Assembly: GCA_937120495.1 (NCBI GenBank)
Contig: CAKZJW010000112.1
Coordinates: 1-38,642, forward strand
Source: an uncultured Oligoflexia bacterium
Lineage (GTDB): Bacteria; Bdellovibrionota; Bacteriovoracia; Bacteriovoracales; Bacteriovoracaceae
Length of the DNA: 38,642 nt
Direction of reading: 5' to 3'
The position numbers and the translations under genes are program-made. Numbering within the stretch: position 1 is the first letter of the stretch; every line of letters starts with the position of its first letter. This document shows positions 9,315-17,675 of the stretch, piece by piece. Below the pieces are notes generated by a model that saw only the letters and a list, made by a program, of their open reading frames with translations, was not told the origin of the DNA and searched no databases.

Positions 9315-9861
9315 TTTACTAGTATTCCTATTCATTACCCTCCCACTAACATCGCACGCAAATGAAGCTCAATACCGCTTTGCTGATCACGTAAAATTTC
9401 AATATGCAGGAGAGATAGGAACAATTGCAACGGGGATTGGTAAAAACTTTGGAAGCTTCTATTCGCTAGATTTTTTCTATGGTTACGTACCTGAAGCGAT
9501 AGGCGGAACAGAGATCGAAACCTTCTCCTTGAAGAATGATTTCAAGCTATTTAACTCAAATTTTTTTAAAACCTCTCAAGACTATTACTTTGGCGTGAAT
9601 ATCTATCACGTTACTAGCCTTCGCTACCAAACTTCTAGGGGAAGATCTTTTCCCGATGAATACTATCGCCTGGGCTCTGTCCGCGCTCTTTTTTATCTGG
9701 GAATTGATATTAGAAGTAACAAGAAATATCGAAATCACAGTGGATTTTTTGAAGCAGGTATTAATGATATCGTTTTAACAAATTATATTAATAATTCAGA
9801 CGTTATAAATCCTCTCGATTATGCAAGTCTTGCCCTTGGCTATAAGTTTGATTTTAACTAG
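9295..9861 (+). CDS. Putative outer-membrane beta-barrel protein
   Basis: 188 aa starting with GTG, overlapping the metallophosphoesterase stop by 20 bases. A signal peptide (LLVFLFITLPLTSHA) is followed by alternating aromatic/hydrophobic strands (YRFADHVKFQYAGEIG, YFGVNIYHVTSLRY) and a C-terminal strand ending LALGYKFDFN, with a terminal region typical of outer-membrane barrels. Its size suggests about eight strands. I do not recognise a named family. The stop overlaps the stop of the convergent barrel gene at 9858. Confidence 0.6.
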   Translation: MNILIFNLLVFLFITLPLTSHANEAQYRFADHVKFQYAGEIGTIATGIGKNFGSFYSLDFFYGYVPEAIGGTEIETFSLKNDFKLFNSNFFKTSQDYYFGVNIYHVTSLRYQTSRGRSFPDEYYRLGSVRALFYLGIDIRSNKKYRNHSGFFEAGINDIVLTNYINNSDVINPLDYASLALGYKFDFN

Positions 9862-10748
9862 ATCTTTTTAAGGTACGAGAACGACAAAGAATATCTTTTA
9901 TAAGTTCCTCTAAAGTTGGCAGTCTCTCCATCTACAAAGTAATCATTTTTTGTTCTAGAAAGAGCGAGACTGTAGATACTATCTTTTTGCTGTAAGTACT
10001 TTAAAGAGACATTAACATCAGCCCCTGTTCCAAGTTGGATATGATTATCTTTAGAATGAGTAGAGCTTTTTATTGAATAAGATTCTGTAAATTGCATTCC
10101 TACATAAAATCCAATAAGGCATTTAGGAGTATATCGATATTGAAATTCAAGCCCAGTTGCAATTCTATAAAATTCAGAGCTTATATAAGTAACATTTGAA
10201 TCAAGGTTTTCTTCTTTTCTCTCAAAGAATTTTTTTAATGATCCAATCCATGAGCCTTCCCATTTTTTATAAATTGCACCACGCTTTCCAAATATAGATA
10301 TTTCATGCCCACCAATAAATTGATTTGAATCTTCACTAGCAACCTTTCTCTCAAATAAAGAAGGAATAAATGACACTCCCCAATTATACACGCTACCATT
10401 TTCAGATTTTGCGTGAACAAATTTCACTTCTGGTTCTCTGATACCTTGAGAGTTGTGAACATCACCAAGACTTCCATTTGCAGTTAACTCTGTTGCTGAA
10501 AAATACATATAAGGAAGAGATAGTTCCAGAAAATGGCCACCTTTTAGCATGTGTCCATATGTAAGATTAGTTATCTTTGTTTGACCACTAACATCGACAT
10601 CGTCTCCATTTCCATCAACTGACGAGTAAACTCCCTCGCTAATACTTGTACCAAGACGGATATAAGCATGTTGATTTTCAGTGTAGAGAATATCCTCTAC
10701 TTCAGCAAAAGCTGATAATGAAATTAGAAATAAAAGAATTCTTAGCAT
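9858..10748 (-). CDS. Putative outer-membrane beta-barrel protein
   Basis: 296 aa with a signal peptide (MLRILLFLISLSAFA). The rest is rich in aromatic residues in alternating amphipathic strands (HAYIRLGTSISEGVYS, FLELSLPYMYFSA, YRYTPKCLIGFYVGMQF) and ends RYSLSFSYLKKI, as for a 12- to 14-strand barrel. It resembles the loosely defined transporter or phenol-pathway MetA type of barrel, but no diagnostic motif is visible. It has its own promoter region; the next upstream gene ends nearly 90 bases away. Confidence 0.55.
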   Translation of the reverse strand: MLRILLFLISLSAFAEVEDILYTENQHAYIRLGTSISEGVYSSVDGNGDDVDVSGQTKITNLTYGHMLKGGHFLELSLPYMYFSATELTANGSLGDVHNSQGIREPEVKFVHAKSENGSVYNWGVSFIPSLFERKVASEDSNQFIGGHEISIFGKRGAIYKKWEGSWIGSLKKFFERKEENLDSNVTYISSEFYRIATGLEFQYRYTPKCLIGFYVGMQFTESYSIKSSTHSKDNHIQLGTGADVNVSLKYLQQKDSIYSLALSRTKNDYFVDGETANFRGTYKRYSLSFSYLKKI

Positions 10749-10835
10749 TGGTAAAAGAGCTCCGTTTAAAAATAGAAATTAAACGCTACCTAAATGAATT
10801 CATGCTGTAAATGACAACAGAAAAAGAATTTTAAA

Positions 10836-11567
10836 TTATTTACTTAAAACACCTATATATAAGTCTGCACTATCAGCTGTTTTATTCAAAGCAGTATTTT
10901 CTATTATAAATCCGTGACTAAGTAGTTCTTTTTCTAAATTCTCTACCGTTCGTATTTTTCTATGTGGGAACATTTTTTTACCATTAACTATCTCCCATTT
11001 CATATTCCAGTGACCTTTCCCTTCACTCCAAAGAACTTCATTCTCTAGCAAGAAGAAGCTCTTTTCTGTCATACAACTCATATTTTCAGAATCCACCATT
11101 GTATGAATAAAAAACTTTCCACCGGGCTTTAAAGATTTTTTTATAAAGTTAAATACTTTTGCTCTATCTTCTTCTGTTACAATACAATGAAGAAAGGAGC
11201 TATCAACAATTAAATCATATTCCGCTGATGGTTCCTCTAAGTAAATATCACAACAAACAAAAGTAGTATTAACGCCAATATTTTTAGCATTAGTTTTCGC
11301 CATATCAATTGCTGTTGGCGAAATATCATAACCAGTGGAGTTAAAACCAACTGTCGCGAGATAGATTGCAACCGGACCAGTGCCAGTACCAAGGTCTAGT
11401 GATTTTTTCCCATTCCCTTTATCTAAGAAGTCTCCAAGATATTTTTGAAGTTCATTGTTCAAATCATAATTTAATAATTTTGATAAATCTTTTTCTTTAT
11501 CCCAACTTATAAAATTGTTAGATTTAAGGCTTTGGTAAACATCTTCATGCATTTCGTAGTACTTCAT
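10836..11567 (-). CDS. Class I SAM-dependent methyltransferase
   Basis: 243 aa from the ATG at 11567, which has a strong RBS (GCAGGAGAG) 3-4 bases upstream; the frame stays open for ten more codons with no better start. Motif I is LDLGTGTGPVAIYLA (about residue 63), post-I is GYDISPTAIDMAK, and DLIVDSSFLHCIV is the acidic motif. The class methylates a small molecule or protein with SAM; the substrate cannot be seen. It is divergent from the exported hypothetical gene starting at 11677. Confidence 0.8.
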   Translation of the reverse strand: MKYYEMHEDVYQSLKSNNFISWDKEKDLSKLLNYDLNNELQKYLGDFLDKGNGKKSLDLGTGTGPVAIYLATVGFNSTGYDISPTAIDMAKTNAKNIGVNTTFVCCDIYLEEPSAEYDLIVDSSFLHCIVTEEDRAKVFNFIKKSLKPGGKFFIHTMVDSENMSCMTEKSFFLLENEVLWSEGKGHWNMKWEIVNGKKMFPHRKIRTVENLEKELLSHGFIIENTALNKTADSADLYIGVLSK

Positions 11568-11676
11568 CTTCTCTCCTGCTAATATTAATCCTAGCAAAGT
11601 GTTTATAAATTAGACAGCCACTATAAGTTCTTCTCCCCATATACCAACCTATTGAAGTTTGGCGTATTATAAACAT

Positions 11677-12660
11677 ATGAAATTACTATTTCCCATTATG
11701 CTAACTATTCTAACGGTATCTTCCTTTTCTGCTGAGACAGATCAATACACTACAAGATCTCAACAAATGGCTGATTCTCTAAATCAAATTAATCAGATTG
11801 CAAACGAACATCTAATTACAGCGATTAACAGTGCTAACCAATCCCAAGGCTGTAACAACATAGCGAATGATAAATATGTTCTTTATACACATTTAAAAAA
11901 GGAATTTGCCAATCATAGCAAAGGCGAATTTACCAAAAAAATTCTTCATCTAGATTCACTCGATACTCATGTTATCCCTCTAAAAGAGTCTGTTTATGGA
12001 AAATGGTCTATCTTTAATGGATTTTTACTTGGAAGGAAAAAAGCGGCATCTAGTCCACTTGCACTGAGTCCATTAATAAAGCTTAATGGATACAGAGTTG
12101 GTATCGATAAATTAGAGCATATGTTTGGCATGGGTTTTATTTATTTCAAGCAACATCATCTAAAAAATAGAAAACTTCAAAGAGTATTAAAAGGCGGAAT
12201 TCTAAGAGAAAAAACGGCTCTTGGTGGCAATATCTTAGCGACAGGCGTTTTCTCTTATGCTGATCTTGCTGCAAACTTCAATGGAATGAGATTTTGGAAT
12301 CATATGTTGCAACTTGAAGATGATGTTCTTGGTAAAAGCTACAATATTGGCCCGTACATAAAATGCATCCAAGGAGAATGGACAGTAAATAAAGAGATTG
12401 ATTTCTCTGATTATATTGATGAATCTATGGATGAAAGTATTAACTGTTCTAAATTTGCAAGTCGTTCAGGACTAAAAAAGTATAAAGCCGCAATAAAGTC
12501 CATTGATTCTAGCTATAAGTGTCCTATGAGTAACGATAAGGTACGAGCAATGGAATTAAAATACAAAACTAGATTGAATAAACAAAGATCGATTTCTGAT
12601 TGGATAATTAATACTAATGGTATTGGAAAAGTGAAATATTTTAGAGAATTTAAAAAGTAA
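11677..12660 (+). CDS. Exported protein of unknown function
   Basis: 327 aa from the ATG at 11677, which begins a good signal peptide (MKLLFPIMLTILTVSSFSA). A TTG 18 bases upstream would disrupt the n-region. Notable blocks are GIDKLEHMFGMGFIYFKQHH and GGILATGVFSYADLAANF-like sequence around residues 150-200. There the DKxxH arrangement and small-residue stretch look like a membrane-associated or peptidoglycan-facing domain. The C-terminal third is basic. No family is recognised. A hairpin follows the stop. Confidence 0.6.
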   Translation: MKLLFPIMLTILTVSSFSAETDQYTTRSQQMADSLNQINQIANEHLITAINSANQSQGCNNIANDKYVLYTHLKKEFANHSKGEFTKKILHLDSLDTHVIPLKESVYGKWSIFNGFLLGRKKAASSPLALSPLIKLNGYRVGIDKLEHMFGMGFIYFKQHHLKNRKLQRVLKGGILREKTALGGNILATGVFSYADLAANFNGMRFWNHMLQLEDDVLGKSYNIGPYIKCIQGEWTVNKEIDFSDYIDESMDESINCSKFASRSGLKKYKAAIKSIDSSYKCPMSNDKVRAMELKYKTRLNKQRSISDWIINTNGIGKVKYFREFKK

Positions 12661-12667
12661 GAAGAAC

Positions 12668-12688
12668 AGCAGCCCTAAAAGAGCTGCT
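12668..12688 (+). terminator. Hairpin, weak terminator between convergent genes
   Basis: AGCAGC and GCTGCT pair around a 9-base loop, followed by an AT-rich tract without a solid T run. It lies between convergent stops at 12660 and 12701 and could serve both directions. Confidence 0.45.
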
Positions 12689-12700
12689 ATATATAATTAA

Positions 12701-13231
12701 TTATTTATTATATTTTTTTAACCAAACAGCAATATCTTCCCCAATTTTTTTTGAAATTCGGTTTAGTACTGCACATGATCCTTTAAAACCTGCAAACATT
12801 CCACCACCAGATGTTCTTTTCACTCTAATGTCATCAACAAGCTTTCCATTTTTATACAAGTAAGCTTTTACAATCATATGTTTATTATGACCTACGAATG
12901 CATTTCCTGTACTTACAGCATTAAGAATCTCAACTCTTACATTATTTCCTTTAGCTTTAATATTAACTTTTTTTACTGGTACGATATTAATATTTCGTGT
13001 CTTTCCATTTAGCTTTGCCGATTTAGCAATATTAGTATTTACCTGAGAACATTCTTTTCTAATATTTGGCATGATAACTTCTGCATCTCTATAATCAGAG
13101 TAAGATTGAATATTTATTTTTCCAGAAATTTTTTCACCAGTTCCTGATGGAGCCTTATTTCTTTTAAATCCTTCACTTGAACTACATCCAATAAACGTTA
13201 TGGCTAAAAGAGCCATCATTACTAATTTCAT
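12701..13231 (-). CDS. Small lipoprotein of unknown function
   Basis: 176 aa. The signal peptide ends in the lipobox FIGC (Cys at residue 16), followed by SSS, so it should be lipidated and sent to the outer membrane. The body has beta-strand patterns (NVRVEILNAVSTGNAF, KHMIVKAYLYKNGKLVDDIRV) and a conserved-looking SGGGMFAGFKGSCAVL segment with a Cys that could pair with the Cys in RKECSQ. This layout recalls DUF4410-like lipoproteins, but the match is weak. The RBS AAGGAG lies just upstream. Confidence 0.6.
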   Translation of the reverse strand: MKLVMMALLAITFIGCSSSEGFKRNKAPSGTGEKISGKINIQSYSDYRDAEVIMPNIRKECSQVNTNIAKSAKLNGKTRNINIVPVKKVNIKAKGNNVRVEILNAVSTGNAFVGHNKHMIVKAYLYKNGKLVDDIRVKRTSGGGMFAGFKGSCAVLNRISKKIGEDIAVWLKKYNK

Positions 13232-13362
13232 TTTTTCTCCTTAAAAAAGTTTTAATTTTGTAAACGGTATACAATAGACATAGAGCTGTAAATACACATC
13301 ATATGAAGTTCATAAGTCTCTGATTTCACTCATTTTATTTTATTTTTTATTTTGTTTCTTAA

Positions 13363-13381
13363 CATATGGAAAAATCGTATG
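13363..13381. promoter_or_regulatory. Possible TetR operator
   Basis: CATATG and CGTATG form a near-perfect inverted repeat (five of six positions) 11 bases before the TetR start at 13393. Autoregulation by the adjacent TetR protein is inferred from position alone. Confidence 0.3.
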
Positions 13382-13392
13382 ATTACTGACAT

Positions 13393-13983
13393 ATGAAAAG
13401 TACAACTAGAAATGAAAACAAAGAAAAAACCTATGATTTATTGATCGCCTCGGCTTCATCACTTATTAAGACGAGAGGTTTTATTAAACTATCCATTGAA
13501 GAAGTTATGGCCAAAGCAAATCTTACTCGAGGAAGTTTTTATGTTTACTTTAAAAACAAAGCGCAACTCATTTCTAAGGCATTTTCTTATTCGGTAGAAG
13601 AGTCAAATAAAAATATAAAGTCACATTTAGATAAAATAGATAGTGATCCCGATGATTGTCTCAATGACTTCTTAGAGTTTTACTTAAGTTCATTTCATTC
13701 AAAGAACACTGATATCGGCTGTCCAATTGCTGCTCTATCAAGAGATTTTTCCCTCGCTAATAAGAATCAAAGAGATGACTACTCACGAATGCTCTCTGGA
13801 CTCTTTGAAAGTAGAAGAAGGCTTCTTAAGTCATCAGGGAAAGTGATCGATAGAGATAAATGGATTGCTATCACAGCTTCTTATGTTGGCGCGATCACAT
13901 TGAGTAGAGCTTCTTCTGGAACTGACTTATCAGAAGAGATTTTAGAATCAACGAAAAAGTTTCTTAAACAGGAGTTAAAATGA
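13393..13983 (+). CDS. TetR-family transcriptional regulator
   Basis: 196 aa. The N-terminal HTH is typical: GFIKLSIEEVMAKANLTRGSFYVYFKNKAQLISKAF at residues about 29-65. The C-terminal ligand domain contains GCPIAALSRDFS, the motif found in a TetR subgroup that controls drug-efflux and redox genes. It overlaps the next gene by four bases (ATGA), so it should regulate an operon that includes the downstream membrane protein. The inducer is unknown. Confidence 0.88.
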   Translation: MKSTTRNENKEKTYDLLIASASSLIKTRGFIKLSIEEVMAKANLTRGSFYVYFKNKAQLISKAFSYSVEESNKNIKSHLDKIDSDPDDCLNDFLEFYLSSFHSKNTDIGCPIAALSRDFSLANKNQRDDYSRMLSGLFESRRRLLKSSGKVIDRDKWIAITASYVGAITLSRASSGTDLSEEILESTKKFLKQELK

Positions 13984-14651
13984 ATTTTATACCGGCTAGT
14001 ACTCTATCTTTATTTATTTTTATTGTTCTCTACTTTATTATTCACACTATTTTATTTCTGAAATTAAAAATCTTTCCTCAAATAAAAATATGGGCTGCTA
14101 CATATTTTATAATTACATTTATAATTTGTGCATTTGCATTTTGGGGAATAACTGAATCCTACATCCTTCCAGTCACTCCGATACTTTTGGTAACAACATT
14201 TGCCTTTTGTATATTATTTAGTTTCTCAAAACAAGGTTTACAAATAAGTAGAACATTTAGTTTTACAGCTCTGCTAGGATTTCAATCTTTTCGCTTTCCG
14301 CTTGAAGTTGTATTACATCATTGGGGTGAAAATAAAGTCATACCGATGACAATGACTTGGTCTGGGCAAAACATTGATGTCATTGCTGGAATTATCTGTT
14401 TGTTAGCAATTCCTTTTTTCAAGAAATCAATTTCTTTAGTATGGGCAGTTCAACTAGTTAGCTTTGGCTTGCTCATGAATGTGCTACGAGTTGCTATAAT
14501 GTCTTCTCCATTTCCATTTAGCTGGGGCCTGGAGAATCCACTTCTATTAATGATGAAGTTTCCATATGCTCTTATTGTGCCTGGATTTGTCGGTATTGCG
14601 CTGATTTGTCATCTACTGGCTTTCAGAAAATTGCTTCATAAGAATATTTAA
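13980..14651 (+). CDS. Multi-pass membrane protein of unknown function
   Basis: 223 aa with six or seven predicted transmembrane segments. A central conserved-looking stretch, FQSFRFPLEVVLHHWGENK then PMTMTWSGQNIDV, contains paired His and Glu residues between helices. I have the impression that similar small membrane proteins occur across Proteobacteria and Bacteroidetes without an assigned function. Its start overlaps the TetR stop, which makes it the likely regulated target. It converges on the DOPA-dioxygenase-like gene; the stops overlap by a few bases. Confidence 0.7.
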   Translation: MNFIPASTLSLFIFIVLYFIIHTILFLKLKIFPQIKIWAATYFIITFIICAFAFWGITESYILPVTPILLVTTFAFCILFSFSKQGLQISRTFSFTALLGFQSFRFPLEVVLHHWGENKVIPMTMTWSGQNIDVIAGIICLLAIPFFKKSISLVWAVQLVSFGLLMNVLRVAIMSSPFPFSWGLENPLLLMMKFPYALIVPGFVGIALICHLLAFRKLLHKNI

Positions 14652-14980
14652 AAAATAGAAAGATCTAATTCTAAACACTCACCCATCCAAATAGCGCGGT
14701 CTCTATGATCGGCAAGTCCATCTCCGGTATTGGGGTGAGTAAAGATAGTAAGCCCCTCTCTATTGAGAGTCATCCAAGCCAACGCATCTGCAAACTTATC
14801 ATTTGGTACCAAAAGCTGAACACTCCATCTTGGATGAGGCCCCACGTTTTTTTCGTGGAAGCGCCCTAGTTCAAGACTAAATAGCTCAGAAGCCTCGATT
14901 CCAATTTTTTTAGCCAATTCTACTGATGTTTCATCAAAGTAAATGTGAATATGGTAATCTTTTATAATATTTATGTTCAT
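14648..14980 (-). CDS. DOPA 4,5-dioxygenase-family protein
   Basis: 110 aa from the ATG at 14980, preceded by GGAGAGTAGGG; an alternative start 13 codons earlier lies inside the upstream gene. The family pattern is complete: YHIHIYFD (residues 6-13), GRFHEKNVGPHPRWSVQ (about 46) and LNREGLTIFTHPNTGDGLADHRDRAIWMG (about 75-103), with the conserved metal-binding His residues. Plant and fungal members cleave L-DOPA; bacterial members have uncharacterised roles. It overlaps or abuts the MOSC gene, so the two are probably co-transcribed. Confidence 0.82.
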   Translation of the reverse strand: MNINIIKDYHIHIYFDETSVELAKKIGIEASELFSLELGRFHEKNVGPHPRWSVQLLVPNDKFADALAWMTLNREGLTIFTHPNTGDGLADHRDRAIWMGECLELDLSIF

Positions 14981-14987
14981 GTTTTCC

Positions 14988-15656
14988 CTACTCTCCAAGT
15001 CTAAGAGAATCATCTGCAAGTGTACTGCTGATTAAAAGTTTTTTTGCTGGCTCTTTCCAATTAGTTGATAGCACAGGGTTATTAATCATAAGCCTAAGTG
15101 TCTGTACATCTTCGTTATGTAGAAGTGCTCTTATACATTTTTCCAAAGTTAATTCCGGGAACTCTCTTTTAAGCAAAGTTAGACTGTCTCCCTGCCTAAT
15201 GATTCCCTCTTTTAATATTCGATAAAACCAGCCAGTTTTGGATTCATTTTGTATTTGTTTCGCTAATCCTTTTAGATCCATCTTCAAATTTATCATACCA
15301 CAAGGTTTTCTTGGCTCCGTTACAACGCATTCAACTTCACCAATTTGATAAATGTCACCAATGCATACATTAGCTTCATCCATGCCCTTTGCAGATAAGT
15401 TTTCTCCTAAGCAACCAGGCTGAAATTTTTTTGTTGAAAAAAGATTATTCCAAAAGTCATAATTTTCACTGGCATACTGATGAAGAACTCGATTTACGCC
15501 TCCGTGATGTTTTAGATTTGCTACCCCGTCTCCAACTATTCGCTCAAATTTAACATCAAGCTCTTTAACCGAAGTTTTATTAATCCCAGTTTGAAGATTT
15601 CTATCTTTTAATCCTGTCGGCATTCCAATAAATAGCCCATCAACCATTGTTTTCAA
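14988..15656 (-). CDS. MOSC-domain protein, YiiM-like
   Basis: 222 aa. The MOSC core reads GDGVANLKHHGGVNRVLHQY (about 42-61), then PGCLGENLSAKGMDE and TEPRKPCGMINLK, where the Cys is the predicted sulfur/Moco ligand. A C-terminal three-helix domain (ELTLEKCIRALLHN) completes a YiiM-type protein. Such proteins act as Moco-dependent N-hydroxylated-compound reductases or sulfur carriers. The start is a TTG at 15656 with RBS GGAGAA six bases away; the in-frame ATG at 15647 is too far from that RBS. Given the nearby xdh operon, the cell makes Moco. Confidence 0.85.
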   Translation of the reverse strand: MKTMVDGLFIGMPTGLKDRNLQTGINKTSVKELDVKFERIVGDGVANLKHHGGVNRVLHQYASENYDFWNNLFSTKKFQPGCLGENLSAKGMDEANVCIGDIYQIGEVECVVTEPRKPCGMINLKMDLKGLAKQIQNESKTGWFYRILKEGIIRQGDSLTLLKREFPELTLEKCIRALLHNEDVQTLRLMINNPVLSTNWKEPAKKLLISSTLADDSLRLGE

Positions 15657-15835
15657 ATTCTTCTCCTAACTTTCGCCTTTAAAGTATCACTACGAACTTC
15701 TATATTCCATTTTCAGAATAGAATATTCTCTTTTTACAACGAGCTCGCTCCTAATTTTAGCTATTTAGCTCAAAACTGTTTGGCCCTCCCCTTGCTCTAA
15801 GCTCAGTAACAAATAAATATTATCAAAGGGAAAAA

Positions 15836-16069
15836 ATGAAAACAATTACTATTATGGCACTCGTAACAATGACTTTTCTATCTACAGCAAAAGCGAATTC
15901 AAATAAGCTTGCATTTAACAGCTTAAAAGTTGACTCCAATAATTACGAAGCGATTGTTTTGAGTAAAAAAGAGAAAAATGAATTTAGAGAAATTGAAGCT
16001 CTAGAGAAAACTAAAACACAAACATCTTTTTTAAAATTAGAAAGGTTCGACTGGATCAATGAGAAATAA
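15836..16069 (+). CDS. Small secreted protein
   Basis: 77 aa with a signal peptide (MKTITIMALVTMTFLSTAKA, cleavage near 20). The remaining 57 residues are highly charged, Lys/Glu-rich and probably helical in the middle. There are no cysteines and no recognised family. A good RBS (AAGGGAA) lies in front. A very stable UUCG hairpin follows the stop. Confidence 0.5.
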   Translation: MKTITIMALVTMTFLSTAKANSNKLAFNSLKVDSNNYEAIVLSKKEKNEFREIEALEKTKTQTSFLKLERFDWINEK

Positions 16070-16079
16070 TATTTAACCA

Positions 16080-16099
16080 TCTGGAGCTTCGGCTCCAGA
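16080..16099 (+). terminator. Stable UUCG-tetraloop hairpin after a small secreted-protein gene
   Basis: TCTGGAGC-TTCG-GCTCCAGA is a perfect 8-bp stem with a UUCG loop, starting 11 bases after the stop at 16069. It lacks a following T run, so it may stabilise the mRNA 3' end or be a factor-dependent terminator. Confidence 0.55.
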
Positions 16100-16248
16100 A
16101 ATATAGCTCTTCAAACATAAAGAAATACTTTAAAACTGTTTATAATTCCTAATGACTGTATAAAGATTGTACAATTTCCCGTCTCTTTCTCTCTCAATTC
16201 AAAAAATTCTTGGCATACCTCTTGCTTTATTAATTATACGGAGGATAT

Positions 16249-16794
16249 ATGAAACTTTTAACAAAACTTACTTACTTATTACTTACTGCAACCTTACTTG
16301 TGAGCTGTGGAAAAGATGACAATGACAGTGGCAGCAGCAGTAGTAGAAGCTCAAGTTTTAAAAGTTTATCCAGTCAAGGTATAGACATAACCTCTCAATA
16401 CCAACAAAATTCTGGATACGGTAATTATGGCAACTACGGTAATTATGGAAACAATAATTCTAACTATGGAGCAGGGATTGTTCGCTTTAACTGTAGAAAC
16501 ATAAATAGTAACGATGTAACAAATCAAAAAAGAATTCAGTTACTTGAAGAGCTGAAAAATACTGTCCAAAGAAATGGCTACCTAACTATTGATGGAAGAA
16601 ATTACGACGGTAACCTAATAACTCAAATGATCCAGTATGCTATGCAAACTCTATATAGCACTAATGGTTATGGTGGATACGGCGGCTATGGAAACTACGG
16701 TGGTTATGGCAATAATGGTAATAATGGAAACTACAACAATACTTGCCCAACAAATACTTTAGTTGAATATCAAGTTCCTCTTTATAACAATTAA
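16249..16794 (+). CDS. Lipoprotein with Gly-Tyr-Asn repeats
   Basis: 181 aa. The lipobox is LVSC (Cys at residue 20) and a strong RBS (GGAGGATAT) precedes the ATG. After an acidic/Ser stretch come two low-complexity blocks of GNYGNYGNYGN type (about 57-75) and GGYGGYGNYGGYGN (about 140-160), flanking a short ordered region (RIQLLEELKNTVQRNGYLTID) with a possible helix. Two cysteines (FNCRN, NTCPTN) frame this region and could form a disulfide. No function is known. Gly/Tyr repeats suggest a flexible or adhesive surface segment; that is inference. Confidence 0.65.
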   Translation: MKLLTKLTYLLLTATLLVSCGKDDNDSGSSSSRSSSFKSLSSQGIDITSQYQQNSGYGNYGNYGNYGNNNSNYGAGIVRFNCRNINSNDVTNQKRIQLLEELKNTVQRNGYLTIDGRNYDGNLITQMIQYAMQTLYSTNGYGGYGGYGNYGGYGNNGNNGNYNNTCPTNTLVEYQVPLYNN

Positions 16795-16853
16795 ATCCTG
16801 CTTCTAGCATTATTGTAAAAACACAGAACTTTACTAGAAATATATAGATAAAA

Positions 16854-16885
16854 TTCAGGCACTTAACCTTAAAAAAGTGCCTGAA
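16854..16885. terminator. 11-bp perfect hairpin downstream of the Gly-Tyr lipoprotein gene
   Basis: TTCAGGCACTT and AAGTGCCTGAA form a perfect 11-bp stem with a 10-base loop. On the plus strand no T run follows; on the minus strand TTTTA does. It probably ends transcription of the upstream gene. Confidence 0.6.
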
Positions 16886-16955
16886 ACCTCGAAAAATCAC
16901 CATACATATATTACAGAGCCATTGACTTAATGCGCATCGCCATATATTAAAGCTT

Positions 16956-17651
16956 ATGACTATTTTTCAAATTTTATTCGTTTTCACTCTCTCTTTAGGT
17001 GCACATGCGGCTATTAGCATTAGCGATCTGCATGGGGAGTTAAAACAAACTCATACAAATCCACTAGAGTATAAAGTTTCAAAGGTTTATATTTTTAATA
17101 ATGTCGACAACAGAGATGGTCGCGTTTGCAGTGCCTATACACCAAGTGAATGTAAATCATATTCTCAAAGTTCTTCAACTAACAAAAATTCGAATAAGCA
17201 TTTTAAACTAAATACTGAACATACATGGCCACAATCAAAAGGCGCAAAACATTTTCCGGCCAAAGGTGACCTTCATCACTTATATGCTGCAAGTAAAGAG
17301 TCAAATAGCAGAAGAGCGAATTTTCCTTTTTGTTATGTATATGAAACTTACTGGGAAAAACAAGGAAGTAAACAAGGCTTTAATACAGACCTTCAAGATT
17401 GCTTTGAGCCACTAGATTCGCATAAAGGAAATGTTGCTCGCGCTATGTTCTACTTCTCAGTGAGGTATAATAAACCTTTATCTGTATCTCAAGAAAAACT
17501 TTTTAGATCATGGAATAAGCTAGATCCAGTTGATGAAAATGAAATGATCAGAAATGAACGAATCGAAAGAATTCAAGGAAATATAAATCCTTTTATTAAA
17601 AGTGAAGTTTTAATTGATAATATTGAAAGTTTTCAATTCGATAGGTACTAG
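16956..17651 (+). CDS. Secreted endonuclease I family nuclease
   Basis: 231 aa with a signal peptide (ending near LGAHA, residue 18). The endonuclease I core reads TEHTWPQSKGAKHFPAKGDLHHLYAASKESNSRR at about 85-120, with the metal/catalytic His and the conserved Asp-Leu-His-His. Four later cysteines (VCSAYTPSEC, FCYVYE, QDCFEP) resemble the disulfide-bonded periplasmic or secreted Dns/EndA enzymes. It degrades DNA outside the cytoplasm, plausibly for nutrient scavenging. It converges on oxyR. Confidence 0.9.
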   Translation: MTIFQILFVFTLSLGAHAAISISDLHGELKQTHTNPLEYKVSKVYIFNNVDNRDGRVCSAYTPSECKSYSQSSSTNKNSNKHFKLNTEHTWPQSKGAKHFPAKGDLHHLYAASKESNSRRANFPFCYVYETYWEKQGSKQGFNTDLQDCFEPLDSHKGNVARAMFYFSVRYNKPLSVSQEKLFRSWNKLDPVDENEMIRNERIERIQGNINPFIKSEVLIDNIESFQFDRY

Positions 17652-17675
17652 AATATAACCTCTAAGTATTTAATC

